Below, piece by piece: positions 1 to 13,195 of a stretch of DNA of 64,000 bases; positions within the stretch are counted from its first letter, which is position 1; every line of letters begins with the position of its first letter. A program made the translations under genes and the position numbers. Origin of the DNA: Cloeon dipterum (lineage: Eukaryota; Arthropoda; Insecta; Ephemeroptera; Baetidae); assembly GCF_949628265.1 (NCBI RefSeq), contig NC_088787.1, positions 19,148,501 through 19,212,500 of the forward strand, written 5' to 3'. The notes under the pieces were generated by a model that made no database searches, had not been told where the DNA came from, and saw nothing but the letters and a program-made list of their open reading frames with translations.

Positions 1-94
1 ATAATCAAAAGCAAGAAAAAAACCGTTTAAATATCAGCGATTTCGGGAAACATTTAATTATTTTGATTCCCGTTCCAAATTTTCTAGAAAAGAA

Positions 95-3068
95 CTAACG
101 CGTTTTTGCTTTCCGCCTTGATTGGGGTTTCCCTCTTGCTTTGAGCAACTGGTACGACGCGTATGTGCACGATTCTTCCGTCAAATAAGGAATGTAGAAA
201 GCTCGGAGAAGTTTCGGAGATCTGCAAATAATCAAAATTAGTGCCGTGATAGCCTGTGTGAATCAAAAACCCACCTTTCATTATCAAGATACGGTATTGA
301 GATAATTAAATCCCATTTTGCCTTGTCATCGGCGTAAATCGGCTCTAATTTTGTCAAACGAGAAGTGTTCAAGTCAACCAAAAAATCACACTTGGCTATA
401 TCAAACTGCAACAAATTCATATTATAACTTACTTTTATCTGTAATTAATAATTAAACGATTTGCTTACATATCTCGACCGTTCCTCTCTATTTTCATCAT
501 TGAAGTTGGGTGGCACGATCGACGTTCCATCTGGCCCAGGCTGGTATGGTTGCGGTAGCTGCCCTTTGAACTCTGACTCGATAAAACGCAGATTCCACCT
601 GATGAAATATTTTATCATAAATTTCAAAAGTTCAACAGGAAGAAGGAATATTAGTTTTCATGACTTTAAATCAAGTTCCGTTATAATATATGCTGTCCTT
701 AAAACATGTATTTTAAAATGACGAGGTATTTTTGAAGTCTCCAGTTTAACGCCACAGAGACCAGAGACAGTTTTCTATTTGAAGTATATCAAGAGAAATT
801 GTGTGCAAACCTGTTATTCGGAAGGAAAAAACTTGAAGGAAATCTGTGCCACTCCTTGCCAACACAAACGTTGATTTCTCGCGAAGTACCAAATTCGTTT
901 TGCGATCCAAACTTGGAAAGCTCCATGTAAATGTCAAGAGGGGCATGGTAGCCTGGAATATTTACTTTCAACCATTAAATTGTTGCTGCTGGCGTTTCTC
1001 ACCTTTGTAAAGGGCGAAACTCCTGGACAGTCCCAGCACAGTAAAAATCAGGGCGATGCCCACTGCTACAAGATTCGTCTGCGGCAGGTATCCGGACATT
1101 TTCATTCTGGTAATTTTCTTCAGCGCAAAAAACATGGTTCTTTGAATGCCGTCCAAGGCGAATGCACCATTCAGGCAAATAAGCGGGTAAATCGGGAAAA
1201 GGAACCGCTCCTCCTGCATAATGACTTAATAAATTGAAGGTTTCAAACCAAGAATAATATTTTTAATCAAACCTTGTGCTGCTGTAATCCAAAAACAGCC
1301 AGCCAAAGGTACAATGGGCTGAGATGGAGGAAATATTGAATTTTCTGTGAGCTCTCCCTTTTGTCACTTATGAGGACAACGACAGCCTGTGTAAAAAGTC
1401 GTATAATTAATTTTTTTATTGCTGATCAGTACTTTCAAAAAGGCTTACTGCGATCAGAATGCTTATCAGGGCTAGAGGGAAAGCAAGGTTGAAGTTGAGG
1501 AAACCGTTGATAAGGTAGAAATGCCATGGCTCTGTCCCGTACAAGTCTGGTCCTCGGTTTGATGAAAATACGTTGTACAAAACAATGTTCAGAGGTGCTA
1601 TCACTATTTTTCCATAAGCATCTGTGTCGATTTTCATAATTGGCACCTGCAAACCAGAATAAAGGCGGCGTACAAAATTTACCTACTAATTTATCGGGAG
1701 TTTAAAAATGTATTTTATATAGTATGACGTGATAAATTACAGCAGAGAGTAGAGTTAGGTCTTTTGAATGTCAGACAAAAAATAGAGAAGGCGCTTACCA
1801 TGACGACGACTAGAGAAATCAAGGAGTATTTACAGAATTCGAAAAGTTCTCTCCTCTTGACAATCAAATCAAAGGCAATTGGTAGACTGTGGAGAAAATT
1901 AAAATAAAATGAAAAGGCAAGACTAAAGGCGATTATTCTCACCCAACGAGAGCTGCAAAAGGCCAACTGAGCAGGGCAGAAAGAGCCGTGGCCAAGACTG
2001 CAAGGGCGTACTGCTTCTCAAACCACGCAGTCATGCTTAATATGGTCATCAGCCTTCAAATCATATTAAATATAAGTGAAACGATATTTTCTTTAAAGAG
2101 CCTCACATTGAAAATGAAGATGGCAGGAAAGCCGAGCTTGCGATGAACATTCCAGGGCTCAAGATCAAGAAGAGCAAGGTTAATCGGCCAATGTGAATTC
2201 CAAACCTCCTGCATACACTCCTAGAAAAGAGAATGTCATTTCTGTACAGCCAAATGGTAGAATTCTCATACTTGTAAAAATAAGTTTCGAGGAGGGCACA
2301 AGAAAATCCCAACAAGCACCGGACAAAATAGAAGACTAGCATTCTGTTTGGGTTGAAGATTTTTTCATAGATCAGGGCAGGCAGGACGTGGAACAGAATG
2401 TAGCTATAGGAGCGAAGAGCATACTCTGGAGAGTATTCCCACGTCTGCATTCCTTTGCCATACATCATGTAGTGCATCTAAAAAAAATTGACAGTTACAT
2501 ATTACTTTTTCCTCTCTAAAATAAATACATAAATCGGTTTGCATAATGCGACATTTCTTTTGAAAATTGATACGATAAGAACTGAATAATAATAGGCAGT
2601 GTACACATATATTTTCATTTTAAGCGACATGTCAATTATTAGAAATTAAAATTATTGCTTATTATTTATGTACATTATAATCAAGAGTACGTATGTATTT
2701 ATGCATTTTTTGTTAAAATATAAATTTGGAAATTTTAATATTACCGGCTCCCAGTAGTTAAAGGTTTCATCGCAATCGGAAATATTGCTCCAAATTGCTG
2801 AACAAATTCTAGCCGAGATTAGAACTTTGAATGCGGTGTTTGTTTGTAAATGGACCATGTTCCTTTCTTCGTAGGTGCCAAGTAAAGGACTTGTCGGAGG
2901 CGCTACTTTCTCTATCTTCTCCTTCTCCTCGCTAGCAAACCAAATTATTGTTTCACATCAAAATTATTTATTTTATTTATTTTCTAACCTTTTGGATTTC
3001 TGTGGCTTCGACTCCTTTGGTGCGTTTTTTAAGAACAATTTACGCAAGCGGGGATTTTTGTTCGTCAT
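95..3068 (-). CDS. ALG9: Alpha-1,2-mannosyltransferase ALG9, 12 exons, complete
   Basis: This is the ER-membrane mannosyltransferase that adds alpha-1,2-linked mannoses to the lipid-linked oligosaccharide during N-glycan assembly (GT22 family). Exons in transcript order: 3068-2989, 2931-2745, 2477-2107, 2053-1943, 1886-1799, 1646-1449, 1386-1273, 1213-1003, 952-811, 598-469, 405-275, 221-95. They sum to 1890 nt, or 629 aa, close to the family's usual length of about 610-620. Visible family signatures are DCDETFNYWEP (residues 79-89, luminal loop 1), the GT22 HKEERF motif (382-387, split across the exon 7/8 junction), GPDLYGTEPW followed by YLINGFLNFN, and VCVGKEWHRFPSSFFLP. Long hydrophobic segments fit a multi-pass protein, and the tail is basic. 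The start ATG at 3068 opens a lysine-rich cytosolic N-terminus. It is head-to-head with the next gene. I recognise the family with high certainty; single exon borders could be off by a few bases. Confidence 0.95.
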
Positions 3069-3479
3069 TATGAATTTAAGTGCCGATTTTCTGTCTTAAG
3101 AAGTACGATATTAGTAGCAGAATAAATGAAACGCTTCTATTCGTATCATAATTTTAAATTCAATCTGAAACAACCTCGAAATATTGAGTACATACACGTC
3201 GGCCTGACAGTATTTTGTTTTGGTTCCCTGTTCCCTGTGCTTTGTAAGACAGACATTATCAACACAGGGGTGTGGTTGGAGTAGCTGTGTGTTGTAGTGG
3301 GGAGAGTTGGCTCTCACAATGAAGCCCGCCAAACTGTTATTTTCACACTTTCTTGAAAGGAGAATTATTAATTATTACTAATATTAAAATTTGTTTTATC
3401 TGCAAAAGAAATTTGTTAGCTAAATTTTAAATTTATAATATATTTTGTCTTTTACAAGTCTTTGGTCATATTAATACAG

Positions 3480-3537
<58 letters not shown>

Positions 3538-4054
3538 TTAAAAATGTTCAGATGAAGCAATTATTGAAAAATAGGAAAAATAGATTTTTTTTTAAATTAA
3601 AAAAATATCGTTTTAAAAATCTTAAACAAAGCCAATACATTTTACGCTCCACCGAGATATTAAAAACAAATTTTTGTCGACATGCACTAAAGCCCACTGA
3701 AAATTATTCAAACACGTTATAACTTTGATTAGAAATGGAAGTGTTTATTTTATTTTATTTTTATTATTACGATTATTACGAATTAATGCACCTCCAGCAC
3801 AAGAATTTATAGCACACCCTTGCGTTTTTGTGGGTGTTTGGAAGTTCTCGTAACAAAAACCAAACAGCAAGGGCATCAGTGGGCGCCGGCTCTTCAAGGT
3901 CTTTAAACCGTATCGTAAAATAACTTCTCATTTGTGTGTGCGGGTTACCATGGTTACGCGCACCCCGAAATAAACACTACACACAGAAATTAAAGCGTGC
4001 ACGCCACTGCGATATGGTTAAATTTCAGACCATTTTGTTCGTAAAAGCAGAAAA
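3069..4054. promoter_or_regulatory. Shared intergenic region between two divergent genes
   Basis: This 986-base gap separates the start codons of ALG9 (minus) and the coiled-coil gene (plus), so it must hold both promoters. No clear TATA box stands out beside either start. The middle is very AT-rich and carries a long AT dinucleotide run. Short open frames here show no family resemblance. Confidence 0.45.
3483..3530. repeat. (AT)n microsatellite
   Basis: An uninterrupted AT dinucleotide run of about 48 bases lies in the divergent intergenic region. It is probably length-variable and self-complementary. Confidence 0.95.
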
Positions 4055-6687
4055 ATGTCCTGGTGGAACGAGAGCCGCCTGGAGTCACCTGAAAATCTTC
4101 GACAGTTTATCAAAGATTTGATTAATACTGAGCTGATTTCCGAGCAGCAAAAAATCAAAATTCACACTGAAGGCAACGGCAACACCACCATCGCGATAAA
4201 TGACCCTGTCCTTGAAATGGATTTTCGTCACAAAGAGGTAAATCCCCGTTATTCTCATCTACTTAATTATGGCAAAAGTCTTTATTGTTTAAAAAAGATA
4301 AAATATTTGAATAACTTTTTAAAACAAAATTCATTTTATGAGCACCTCAGAAGTTTATTTGTAACTAAGCATAGAAAAATCATTCTAAACACATATTTTT
4401 AACAGTTATTTCCACGTCCAGCACGTAAAATATTTTCTAAATACAAACACAAATTAAAATTGAAACTGTATTTAGGCAAAAGAAATAAACGCTGTCAACC
4501 TTGCACAAATGAAAGTCCCCAAACAACAGCTTATAAAGGAAGCTCGAAGGTAAAAATGGCTTTTATTTAAATTAATTAAGAGCAAAACCATTTCATTTTA
4601 TACCATTCTTGCAGGATTGTATTGCAAGAGGAAATCGATGAAAAAATGAAGCGACACCAGGCCGCTTCGTTTAGTAGGGAACTGCGACAGCTGAAAGAGG
4701 ATTTGGAAAATTCAAGTAAGGCTTTGGCATTCACACCGACAACAGATTCGAATCGCAGACGATCTTTGAGCGCCACAAAAAATTCAAGTGATACAAAGTT
4801 GAGATTGGAAAAGAGGGCGCAGAGCTGCACAAGCGAAATATTTAAATGGAGTGGTTCTAATGATCAAGAAAAAATACCGGTGGAGACTCCTGAAATAAAT
4901 AGCAACTATAGCAGCGATTGGCACTCAGACTGCGAAAGTGGAAGCGAGGAATACACTTCCGGAAGCGACTCATCCGCCTCGACAATAATGAAAAGAATTA
5001 ATGTCAGGAAAAATAATGACTTGAAAAAGCAGCAGGTTTGGCTGCCGCCGCTAAAAAACATTTCGGTCACGTCAAAAACCGTAAATCAAGTAGTTCATGC
5101 ACAAAAAAGCCCAAAATTAGAGCGGATCGATCAAACGGAGGACAAAATGCATTTGAGAAAATATTGGTTGATTTGGCGTGCGGTCGCATTCCGCCAAAGA
5201 AATTTGCTCAAATTAAAGAAGCGCGATGAAGATCGAAGCAGTCAGATCGAAGCGTTTGTGAGCCAATTTGAAAGCGATCAGAGTAATTCCGAGTCGCCGA
5301 TCCTCTCATTGGCCTCGACTGACAATTCTAGGTCGAAATCGAAATACTCCAGTCGAAAATCGAATTGTAAATCATATACAAGCAAGAAAACAAAATCCTG
5401 CTCTAATTTGGAGCAGATCATTCGCGACCAGAAAGCAAAATTGCGCGAGCAAGAGGAAATGATCAGCAAATTAAAACTCGAGCAAATTCGCCTGGCCGCG
5501 GAGAAGTCGAAAAGGAGCACGCAGGAGCTGATGGAAAATAGTCTGAAAGATTCGTCCGTTCCGCTGAAGAGGAAGCTGAATTACCTGCGCTCCAGCTTTC
5601 CAGACATTTTGGACAGTCGCAACTTTGAGAAGCCGCGGCCGTCGTTTCTAGTGCAGATGGAAAAGCGGCACCAGGCGCGGATCGAAAGGAAAAAAGAGCT
5701 GCGAGAACAAACCAGGTTGAGGATTCTGGAGCAGAAACGCGTGCAACAGGAAAAGGAGGCGGCGCGCAAGGCTGAGATCGCAGAGCAGAAACGGCTCGAG
5801 CAGGAGGCGAAATTGGAGCAGATGCAGTTTGAGGCCGAAAGGAGGGCCAACGAGGAGGCGGCGAGGGAGTTTTGCAGACGGCGGCGCCTCAGGATGGCAT
5901 TTCAAATGTTACGGAGGCTGCTCGACCAGAGAGAGCGGCGTTTAGAGAAGGCCGATGAGTTGCGGCAGATAAAACTTTTGGCTCATGCCTTCTGCAGGTG
6001 GAGGGAAGCCACGAAGGAGAGAGTTAAGATTAAATTTGTAGAAGCGAAGCGACATCATCAAATGCAGCTCACCAGGTTCGCCTGGAATAAATGGAGAGAG
6101 GTATTTCATTTTACTCTTTTCAAAAAAATTAGACTAGGTCTCAAAATTTTAATACCCTCTTGATATCAATTTAATTACCAAATGTACGTTTTAAAAGTCC
6201 AATAATATTATATTGGCGGGCGTGTGTTTGGAAATTAAAATTTTTGATTCATCCAGTTAATTTTTTTTTTAATTTATTGCTTTCAATTAATAGGTTTCTT
6301 TAGAGGCAAGGAGAGATCGCCAAGTTGCTGAAGACTTTAGTGACCTCTCTGTTCAAGACCGAGCTTTCAAGATGTGGAGATTAACAACAAAGGAGGCTTA
6401 CAATGAAGTTTGTGAAAAGATATTTGATGCCGAACTCCACTATGAAAGGTTTTGATAAACAATATTATAATTTATTATTTTCTGATTGTCTAAACAGTAT
6501 TAATTTTTGGTTATACAGGAACATTATGAGAAAATGTTGGTGTGCCTGGAAAAAATATCACCTAGTCGTGGCTGAAGAAAAAGAAACGGAATCAAAAAAG
6601 GAAGCTTTGAGAAATGCAATACGAGATGTTCTGCCTGATTTTATGCCCAATTTTATGGAGCCTAAACGGCTGCCAAATCAACTGTAA
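4055..6687 (+). CDS. Coiled-coil protein with Sfi1-like W-R repeats (CCDC191-like?), 5 exons
   Basis: Exons are 4055-4237, 4476-4549, 4615-6100, 6294-6448 and 6519-6687. They sum to 2067 nt, or 688 aa. The N-terminal part is polar, with a Ser/Glu-rich acidic tract. The centre and C-terminal half form a long, highly charged coiled coil rich in E, K, R and Q (genomic 5400-5950). Near the ends sit several spaced W-x-x-W or F-x-x-W-R motifs: YWLIWRAV, AFCRWREA, AWNKWRE, AFKMWRL and CWCAWKKY. This pattern resembles Sfi1/centrin-binding repeats and the metazoan CCDC191 family, so a centrosome or ciliary-base role is possible. That function is inference from repeat style only. The exon 1 ATG is the first in the open frame. 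Possible polyadenylation signals lie near 6753. Confidence 0.8.
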
Positions 6688-7637
6688 AATATATTAAACT
6701 CTTTGAAAGTAATGCAAAAGATATAATTTTTGATAAAATTTCAAATTGAAAAAATAAAAGCAAAAAAACGCTCGTGACAAAAGGACACTGCTCTAGTTAT
6801 AAGTATTTGACATGATTTTTATTTTTGTGTGAAAATATTGAAGCCGGATTTTACCGATTTTACATTTTCAACTAAACATAATTGTTTCAGCAGTAAATTT
6901 TTCGCAAACATGTCATAATATACAAGAAAGAGGAATTTCACCAGCCTTCAGAATATGACATGTTGCGCTTTTGCTCTATGATTAACCAATAAAAACTTAC
7001 AAAGCCCAGAACTAACCCTTACATTTTTTAATTGTTTTTTGAAACGTCAAAAATGACCACCGACTGTTTTGTATCATTGAACTGATTGAACATAATTTTA
7101 AAACCAAATTTAAGCTAAAATTAAATTTTCAAACCAATTTTAATTAATTGGCCGGTTTCTTTAAATCTCTTAAAATTGCTAAAATCGTCAAATCAAAGAA
7201 TTCCAGCACTGTATTTATTTTTGGTTTACATCAGGAAATGCTACACGAATTAAATGGTTTCGACAAAAACTATAAGAACGTCGAATCTATGGCGTCAATT
7301 TCCTTGTAAGAGCAATAAAAACGTTAAATAATAATTAAAGAATTAAAAAATGGACAATATAGCAGTAGCGCTTTCTGTTAAGGCTGACGCTCGTGCAATG
7401 TAAGAGAATTTTACAACACGTTCTTATTGCGCCTAAATGCGCTTAAATTTTTTTCAAGCCAATGAGAGCGTACTCCTCGACTGGAGGCTTGCCTGTTTTC
7501 ACAGCCATTGGCGCAAATCGGCGCGAGAAAATCAGCTGACGTTTAGACTGGACCTGGACCTACTGCTGTTGTTGTTGCTTTCAACTTTCAATCTTCTATT
7601 ATTTTCTTCCTTTGTTCCCTGTTATCGTTTTTTCATC
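6688..7637. other. Spacer between coiled-coil gene and ORC5
   Basis: AT-rich DNA with the 3' UTR of the upstream gene at its left and the ORC5 promoter and 5' UTR at its right. The last 200 bases become more GC-rich. I see no gene in it. An open frame from 7437 runs in phase into ORC5 but is judged to be leader sequence. Confidence 0.5.
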
Positions 7638-10299
7638 ATGTCTGCGTCTGAAAATATGAGCATTGATCCTGAAGAGAAATATTCCGAAATCCTTCAAAAG
7701 TTGCCCGGCCGACACAAGCAATGCAGAGTGCTGATAGATTTTTTCTCAACGGTTTGCTTGTTATTTTTTTGAAAAATGATTATTTATCTACCTCTGCACT
7801 TTTCTTCCAGCCTGGTCAGATACCAGCTAGCATTTTCATTCATGGGAACTCGGCGACAGGAAAGACACTCACAGTCAAAACGGTTCTGGATGGTTTGAAA
7901 ATAGAGTATGTCCATCTAAGCTGTGTTGAGTTTGATACTCCAGGTTTGTTGGCAGCAAAGATCGCTTCCAACCTAAATGGTTAGCATTTCATGCCTTTAT
8001 TGTATAAGGTATATTTTAATTTTAAACTGACTTTAGGGGAATATCTGCAATTATCTTCTTCACACAACTGCTCCAGCTTGATGGAGCTTGTTGAAAATCT
8101 GCAGGCGGCTTCGAAAATTAAAAATGATCCATTCGTCATTGTAAGAAATTAATTTAACAAAAAGCTATGAAAATATTATGATATTACTGATGCAGGTTTT
8201 GGATAGAGCTGAGAGACTGCGTGAAATGCCTTCAACCGTGATTCCAGCTCTTTTGAAACTTCGTGAAATTAGCAACATGAACGTGTGTGTTATTCTAATC
8301 AGTGATTTGCTCTGGGATAGATTCTACCATGGCAAAATGCGTTTCTGCAAGCCACTTATCAGCCTCTTCTTCCCTCAGTACACCAAAAGTGAGACTAAAT
8401 TTTAAATCCACCATCAAAATTATTGTATTTTATTTTAGCCGAGTGTTTGGAAATCATTAGGAGCAGGAAGCCAGAAGGTGTTGATGATGCGTTCTACTGC
8501 TCTTACACCTCAATTTTGCTCAGGGTGCTCTACAGGTTTTGCAGGGATCTGAATGAGCTTCTTTACATGGTATGACAAATTAGATTTTCATTTCAGTCTT
8601 TTTTAATAATAGTAATGAAATTCAGGCCAACCAACACTTTGTCCTGGTGAAGAAGCTGAGCAATGACCAGCGCACTATTTTCATCACTTTGCAACCACAT
8701 CTCAAAGCAGCCACACAAAATGTTCATCTGCGACAAGGGATCCAGTGAGTTATTCAAATAGACAGTGTAATGAAGCATCACAAAATTTATTATTTGCAGG
8801 CAAAACCAAAATGTCGATCAAAAGGCGCCAAACTCTTCTCTGATCTCTGCAGTGACTGCCATGGAGCTGCCGTACTATGCTAAATTTCTGCTCATGGCCG
8901 CCTTTTTGGCCTCATTCAACTCACCCAAGCATGATCGACGCCTCTTTGCCAAACACCACGGAATGCAAAGGAAAAAAGCTGCCACCTCAAGAAAGACTGT
9001 TAAGAGGAGCAGTCTCATTGTCGGCCCCAAGCCTTTTAATTTTGAGAGACTGACCGCGATTTTCCACTCCATTGCCGACACACCTTACCTCATTACAACA
9101 AATTTGTGTGCCCAGGTGAGAAAAATTTCCAGATTTAATTGAGAATTTAAGTTAATTTCATTTTTATCAGGGACATGTTTTTCCAGACGGTGGATTTTTA
9201 AAATGTTTTTCCTAAAATTAATGACAAATAAGGACCAAAAATGTGAAACAAATCTTTTCAAGTTGACCACAATACTAATTATTATTTTATATCTCGAAAT
9301 GAGAACAACTTGTTTTGGCTGTTGAAAATTAAGTGGGATCGTTAAATTTTTAAATTTAAACTTTGGAAATTAATTTGAAATACAAACTTTAAATGCTCCT
9401 CAACAGAGCTAGAAAGTGCTTGAGAACACTCTTTCTCAATGTTAATTGATTAAGAACATAGAACCCTGCTATGCAGATGCAGATACATAACAAACGTCAG
9501 TTTAAAATATTCGTTTTTTTAGTAATTTTGTCTTTAGTCGCGATTTCATTCTTCTCTTAAATTGGAAGCGTTACCAACCAATTAAAAAAAACACAATCTT
9601 AGAAAAGTGCAGATGCAAGCAGTCTTTTGGTTTGTGGTCTGCTTGTTTGTCGAGCCCTGGTTTTTATTTTGAAAAATCAGCATGCAGTTTTAACCATGGT
9701 TTCAGGGGATTCTAAATCAACTAGTAAATGTGGAGTGAAAAGAGCTGGGATGCAACCAGTACCTCAAATTTCATTGTTAAAAACTAATTGTTTTAAAATG
9801 CTGAGTTGCCAAGTTAAAAATAATGAAATTGCTTAAATTCCAAAATTGACCGTTACAAAAATCTGAGACATTCAGACAAAAGCAGGTCAAACTAATGTAT
9901 TATTTTGTTGCATTGTTTTCTTTACCAATTGAAACAAATAAGGTTACAAGAACAATTAAAAATCGTTTAAAGTTATTAATTTTGAGACAAAAATGTGGCA
10001 ATTTTTGCTAAGCTATTTTTTTAATTCCAATTCAATATTTTGAGAATGGAGTTTACTTTATTCCAACCGGTTGCAAATATTTTCAGTTGGCCACCCTTGT
10101 GAATTTGCATCTCATCACCAAGGTTGGATTCTCTGGTTTGAGCAACCCAAAATTCAAATGTGCCGTCGGTCTTGACTTTATCAAAGCTGTTGGACGGTAA
10201 AATTAATTCATATGGGAAAATAATTTTGAATAATTGCCTTCCTCCATTTTCAGGACTGTTGACTTTAATGTTCAGAGGTACATAATGGAGGACTTTTGA
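7638..10299 (+). CDS. ORC5: Origin recognition complex subunit 5, 9 exons, complete
   Basis: This is the AAA+ subunit of the origin recognition complex, which binds replication origins in the nucleus and loads MCM helicase. Exons are 7638-7751, 7811-7979, 8037-8140, 8196-8388, 8439-8569, 8626-8744, 8800-9115, 10087-10196 and 10254-10299. They sum to 1302 nt, or 433 aa, the normal ORC5 length. A Walker A motif GNSATGKT lies at residues 50-57. A Walker B-like segment ending DRAERLRE starts near residue 132, matching the family's D-x-A-E. Further matches are VELPYYSKF-like (here MELPYYAKF), KHHG and GPKPF, and the C-terminus RTVDFNVQRY. The start at 7638 was chosen by alignment to the family N-terminus and follows a short spacer. 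An in-frame upstream ATG at 7437 would add a hydrophobic leader unknown in ORC5. Intron 7 (about 970 bases) is the only long intron. Confidence 0.95.
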
Positions 10300-10548
10300 T
10301 TTGTAAAATAATGAAAATCTTTCTGAACTCAGAATTTTTGCTAATATTTATTAATAAAAATACAAAATGATTACATCAATCAGATTTTACTCTTCACTTC
10401 AGTGGATGGAATATGTATAAGTATATATATGATCATTTTAATTTGAGTATTATTTTTAGTTCATATATTATGAAATTCAAGTAGTAAACATTCCAAAATT
10501 TGGATCAAATTATCGTTGTGTTGAACACGTGGTGGTGAGATAAAACAT
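10300..10548. terminator. Convergent 3' intergenic region
   Basis: About 250 bases separate the stop codons of ORC5 (plus) and the small membrane protein gene (minus), so both transcripts must end here. An AATAAA-type signal lies on the plus strand near 10352, and AT-rich DNA follows on both strands. Confidence 0.4.
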
Positions 10549-11372
10549 TTAAGCAGTGGGTGCTGATGGTGGAGCTCCTCCCACAAGCTCGGCGTGGAAA
10601 TATTTTATCGTCCGGATGCAGTACAGCAGGGCAGCTGTTGGCAAAATGTTTAGCTACGATGGAAACCATAAATCAAACACAATTACCCAGAGCAAGGACA
10701 GTGATGATGGCGTCGAGGTTCAAATTCAAGAGGCGAATGACCAGAATGATGATTAAGTACGGAGCACTGACGAACATGGAGAATTTGATCCAGTACTCCA
10801 CCTTTTCGGGAATGGACTGGAAGAGATAATTTATGTTTAATAATTTGTTGAGGTGAAGTTGTGAATTTTACTTTCTTGGCCCCATCGAAGAGGAAATATT
10901 GGAATGGAATGCTGACCAAGGAAATGATCAACACCAGGATGGAGAACCACAGAGCTGTAAATTATTTTGATACAAAAGTGTGACTAAATTTAAAAGAAAT
11001 ACAATCTTACTTCCTGATAGGGTAATCAGTGTGATTGCTGACGTCAACGCTGACAGAACATAGTAAACCTGAAATACAAGAGCAAAATGACTTTGCCAAG
11101 CTTTTCTCTTAAATTAAAAATGCTGGCATTTTTATTGAATTAATAGAGCCATACACACAGTTATCGTTTTTAAATTGTCTTTAATCTTAAGATAAATCAA
11201 TACTATACGTCCCGATTAAAAATTAAAACAAGCTAAAAATTCTAAGAAAATAGTGTGCAGGTGAATGCCGCATTTAACAAGTTGTAGGAGGTGTAAAGTG
11301 TGTCATGCTTACCAGGTACACTGCTGCGATGATATAGGCTGCCTGTTGACTGTTTTCCACTTTGAGACACAT
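10549..11372 (-). CDS. Small four-helix membrane protein (LAPTM4/DUF7027-like?), 5 exons
   Basis: Exons in transcript order: 11372-11313, 11068-11011, 10954-10872, 10816-10687, 10634-10549. They sum to 417 nt, or 138 aa. The last intron is only about 52 bases. The protein starts MCLKVENSQQAAYIIAAVY and contains four hydrophobic stretches, approximately residues 11-38, 41-58, 72-93 and 94-111, so it should be a multi-pass membrane protein. It ends in a proline- and alanine-rich tail. Its size, MCLK-type start and helix layout recall the small insect family related to lysosomal LAPTM4 proteins, but I see no diagnostic motif, so that assignment is tentative. It is convergent with ORC5. The 5' UTR is probably spliced from the GC-rich block upstream. 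Confidence 0.75.
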
Positions 11373-11689
11373 TTCGCTTCCTTTTTATTTAGATTCTGAG
11401 GGCAAACAGTTAAAATTATACTTCCTTTTCAACACACAGTAAATCGAATTAGTAAAAATACTTCTTGAGGACTAGTGACTTTTATATATATTATAAATAA
11501 CGAGAAAATCCATTAAAAGGCAGCCACGCCTATTTTTCTTAAAACGTTTATTTTTAGTTTTGTTGTACCCTGCGTATTTATTACAAACTAAAGCTTAAAT
11601 CGATCTCAAACAACCACAAGGTGCCCTTGAACTGGTAAACATTTTCCGTCGAAATGTACCCATTCGAAATCAATAAAGCAAACTAAACT

Positions 11690-12110
11690 AATTCCAACAC
11701 TACAGAGACAGCAGGACGCCCGCCTACACACCGACGCTGGAAATATTGTGAATAAAATAGCAAGTTTATCACTAAAGGCCTTCAAGTCATTTGAGATTGC
11801 GGCGCAAAGTTTGCGAGTTTCACCCTTCTGTTTGCAACAAAACGCGAGTGTCAGCGGGTCCCTCGCGGAAATGCCATTTTTCAGCGCTAAAGCGTCTCAC
11901 CTGTGCTTGTGTTGTGTGTGTCCGTGCAGCAGCCGTTTTCGGTCGTTCTCTCACTTCTCACTGCTCTGCTCCTCTGCTCTCTTGGCTGAAAAGCAAGCGA
12001 GGCGGCTTCAACAAGGGGCCGCGAACCTGTGGCGCGGCGCAGACTCGTCCACTCGTTGCTCGCTGCTCATAAGAGCCGAGCTTTATGCCTGGTGACGTAA
12101 CGAATGGGAG
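11690..12110 (-). promoter_or_regulatory. GC-rich block, probable promoter and 5' UTR of the small membrane protein gene
   Basis: This stretch is far more GC-rich than its surroundings and contains many CpG steps. On the minus strand a strong splice donor (CACAG followed by GTGAGA) lies near 11897, which would end a noncoding first exon. A CRE-like GTGACGTAA sits near 12092. Overlapping open frames here have no family resemblance. The link to the minus-strand gene is inference. Confidence 0.4.
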
Positions 12111-13195
12111 GCGGTGGCACGGCAACGGCACTCATTCCTAACTTTAGCACCATGAGCTCATGTTATTCTACCTCTCTTGCGTTTTTCGTTTCGTTTTATA
12201 TTCGCGTTTTGAAGAAGTTGATGTTTCGAATTACAGCAAGCGAGCGGAAAAGTCGTTTTGCTTGCGTATGCGTTTTGCTGTGCGCTCCAAGAGGCAAAGA
12301 AGAAATTTAATGCTTCATGTGTGTGCATAATTATAATTCGTGCTCCATTACTTTTTCAATGTGCCATTTTGGAAAACAAATTAGCGGAGTGTGACAAACA
12401 ATAAAATATACTGTTAGCCGCTATTAACCATGAAATTCTATTAATTTTCTTGCTCACGTTAATGATTTTTATTGAAGGAATTTTATTGTACGAAAAATAA
12501 TTAATTTTTTAATATTATCTAGTTGTTCCCCTACTTAATTTAGTCACTGTGCGCCCAAGAATCCGAGGGTTCAAATATTCTCGTACGCCAATCCTTTAAA
12601 ATTAATTAAACACACACGCTATTGCAAAAATCGATAATCAATTTAGTTCCTGCTAAGAAAGTTGAGTGGCTTGGGCAAAATTAAACTTAAAAAAAACGAT
12701 AAAGGTGTTAAATAAAATTCAAAAATAAAATTTAAAAACTCGCAAATGTTAATATTCTATCTACGCATTCATTTTTATCATATATAATATATAGGATTAA
12801 ATTTGTTGATAAAAAATGATTTCATTTAATTGAACGCAAATATTCTGAGGTCAAACAAATTACGGAAATATTTCAGAAACAATATATAAGAGATTATATT
12901 TGCACACCAGGTAAAAGAATTCCAATTTTTGAAGCGTTATTCTGTCTGCTTATAATTATCGTGGTTTAGTCAATTGTTTGGCTTCTGATCTTGTAGGTCA
13001 AGTCTTTCGCATCTATACTAACGTAATTGTATGCAAATAAGTAAGGCGGCCCGCTATAATGCCTTCTCGGGAGTGCTTTGTAATTGACGCGCACGCGGCT
13101 GTGAGGCGCGAAAGGACGCACGGCCACAGGTTCACCTGCCGCAGCGCCGCGTTCGTACTCGAGGGCAGTGTCTGCGAGCAGCGGTGCTCGACAAG
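12111..13195. other. Upstream region of the ITIH-like gene
   Basis: AT-rich DNA without a recognisable gene. The last 150 bases turn GC-rich and should contain the promoter and 5' UTR of the secreted protein gene that follows. Confidence 0.4.

Noticed and set aside
7437-7637. In-frame upstream ATG extending ORC5 by 67 residues with a leucine run
   Set aside because: ORC5 is a nuclear AAA+ protein without a hydrophobic leader. The family alignment begins at about 7638, and the added residues look like translated 5' UTR.
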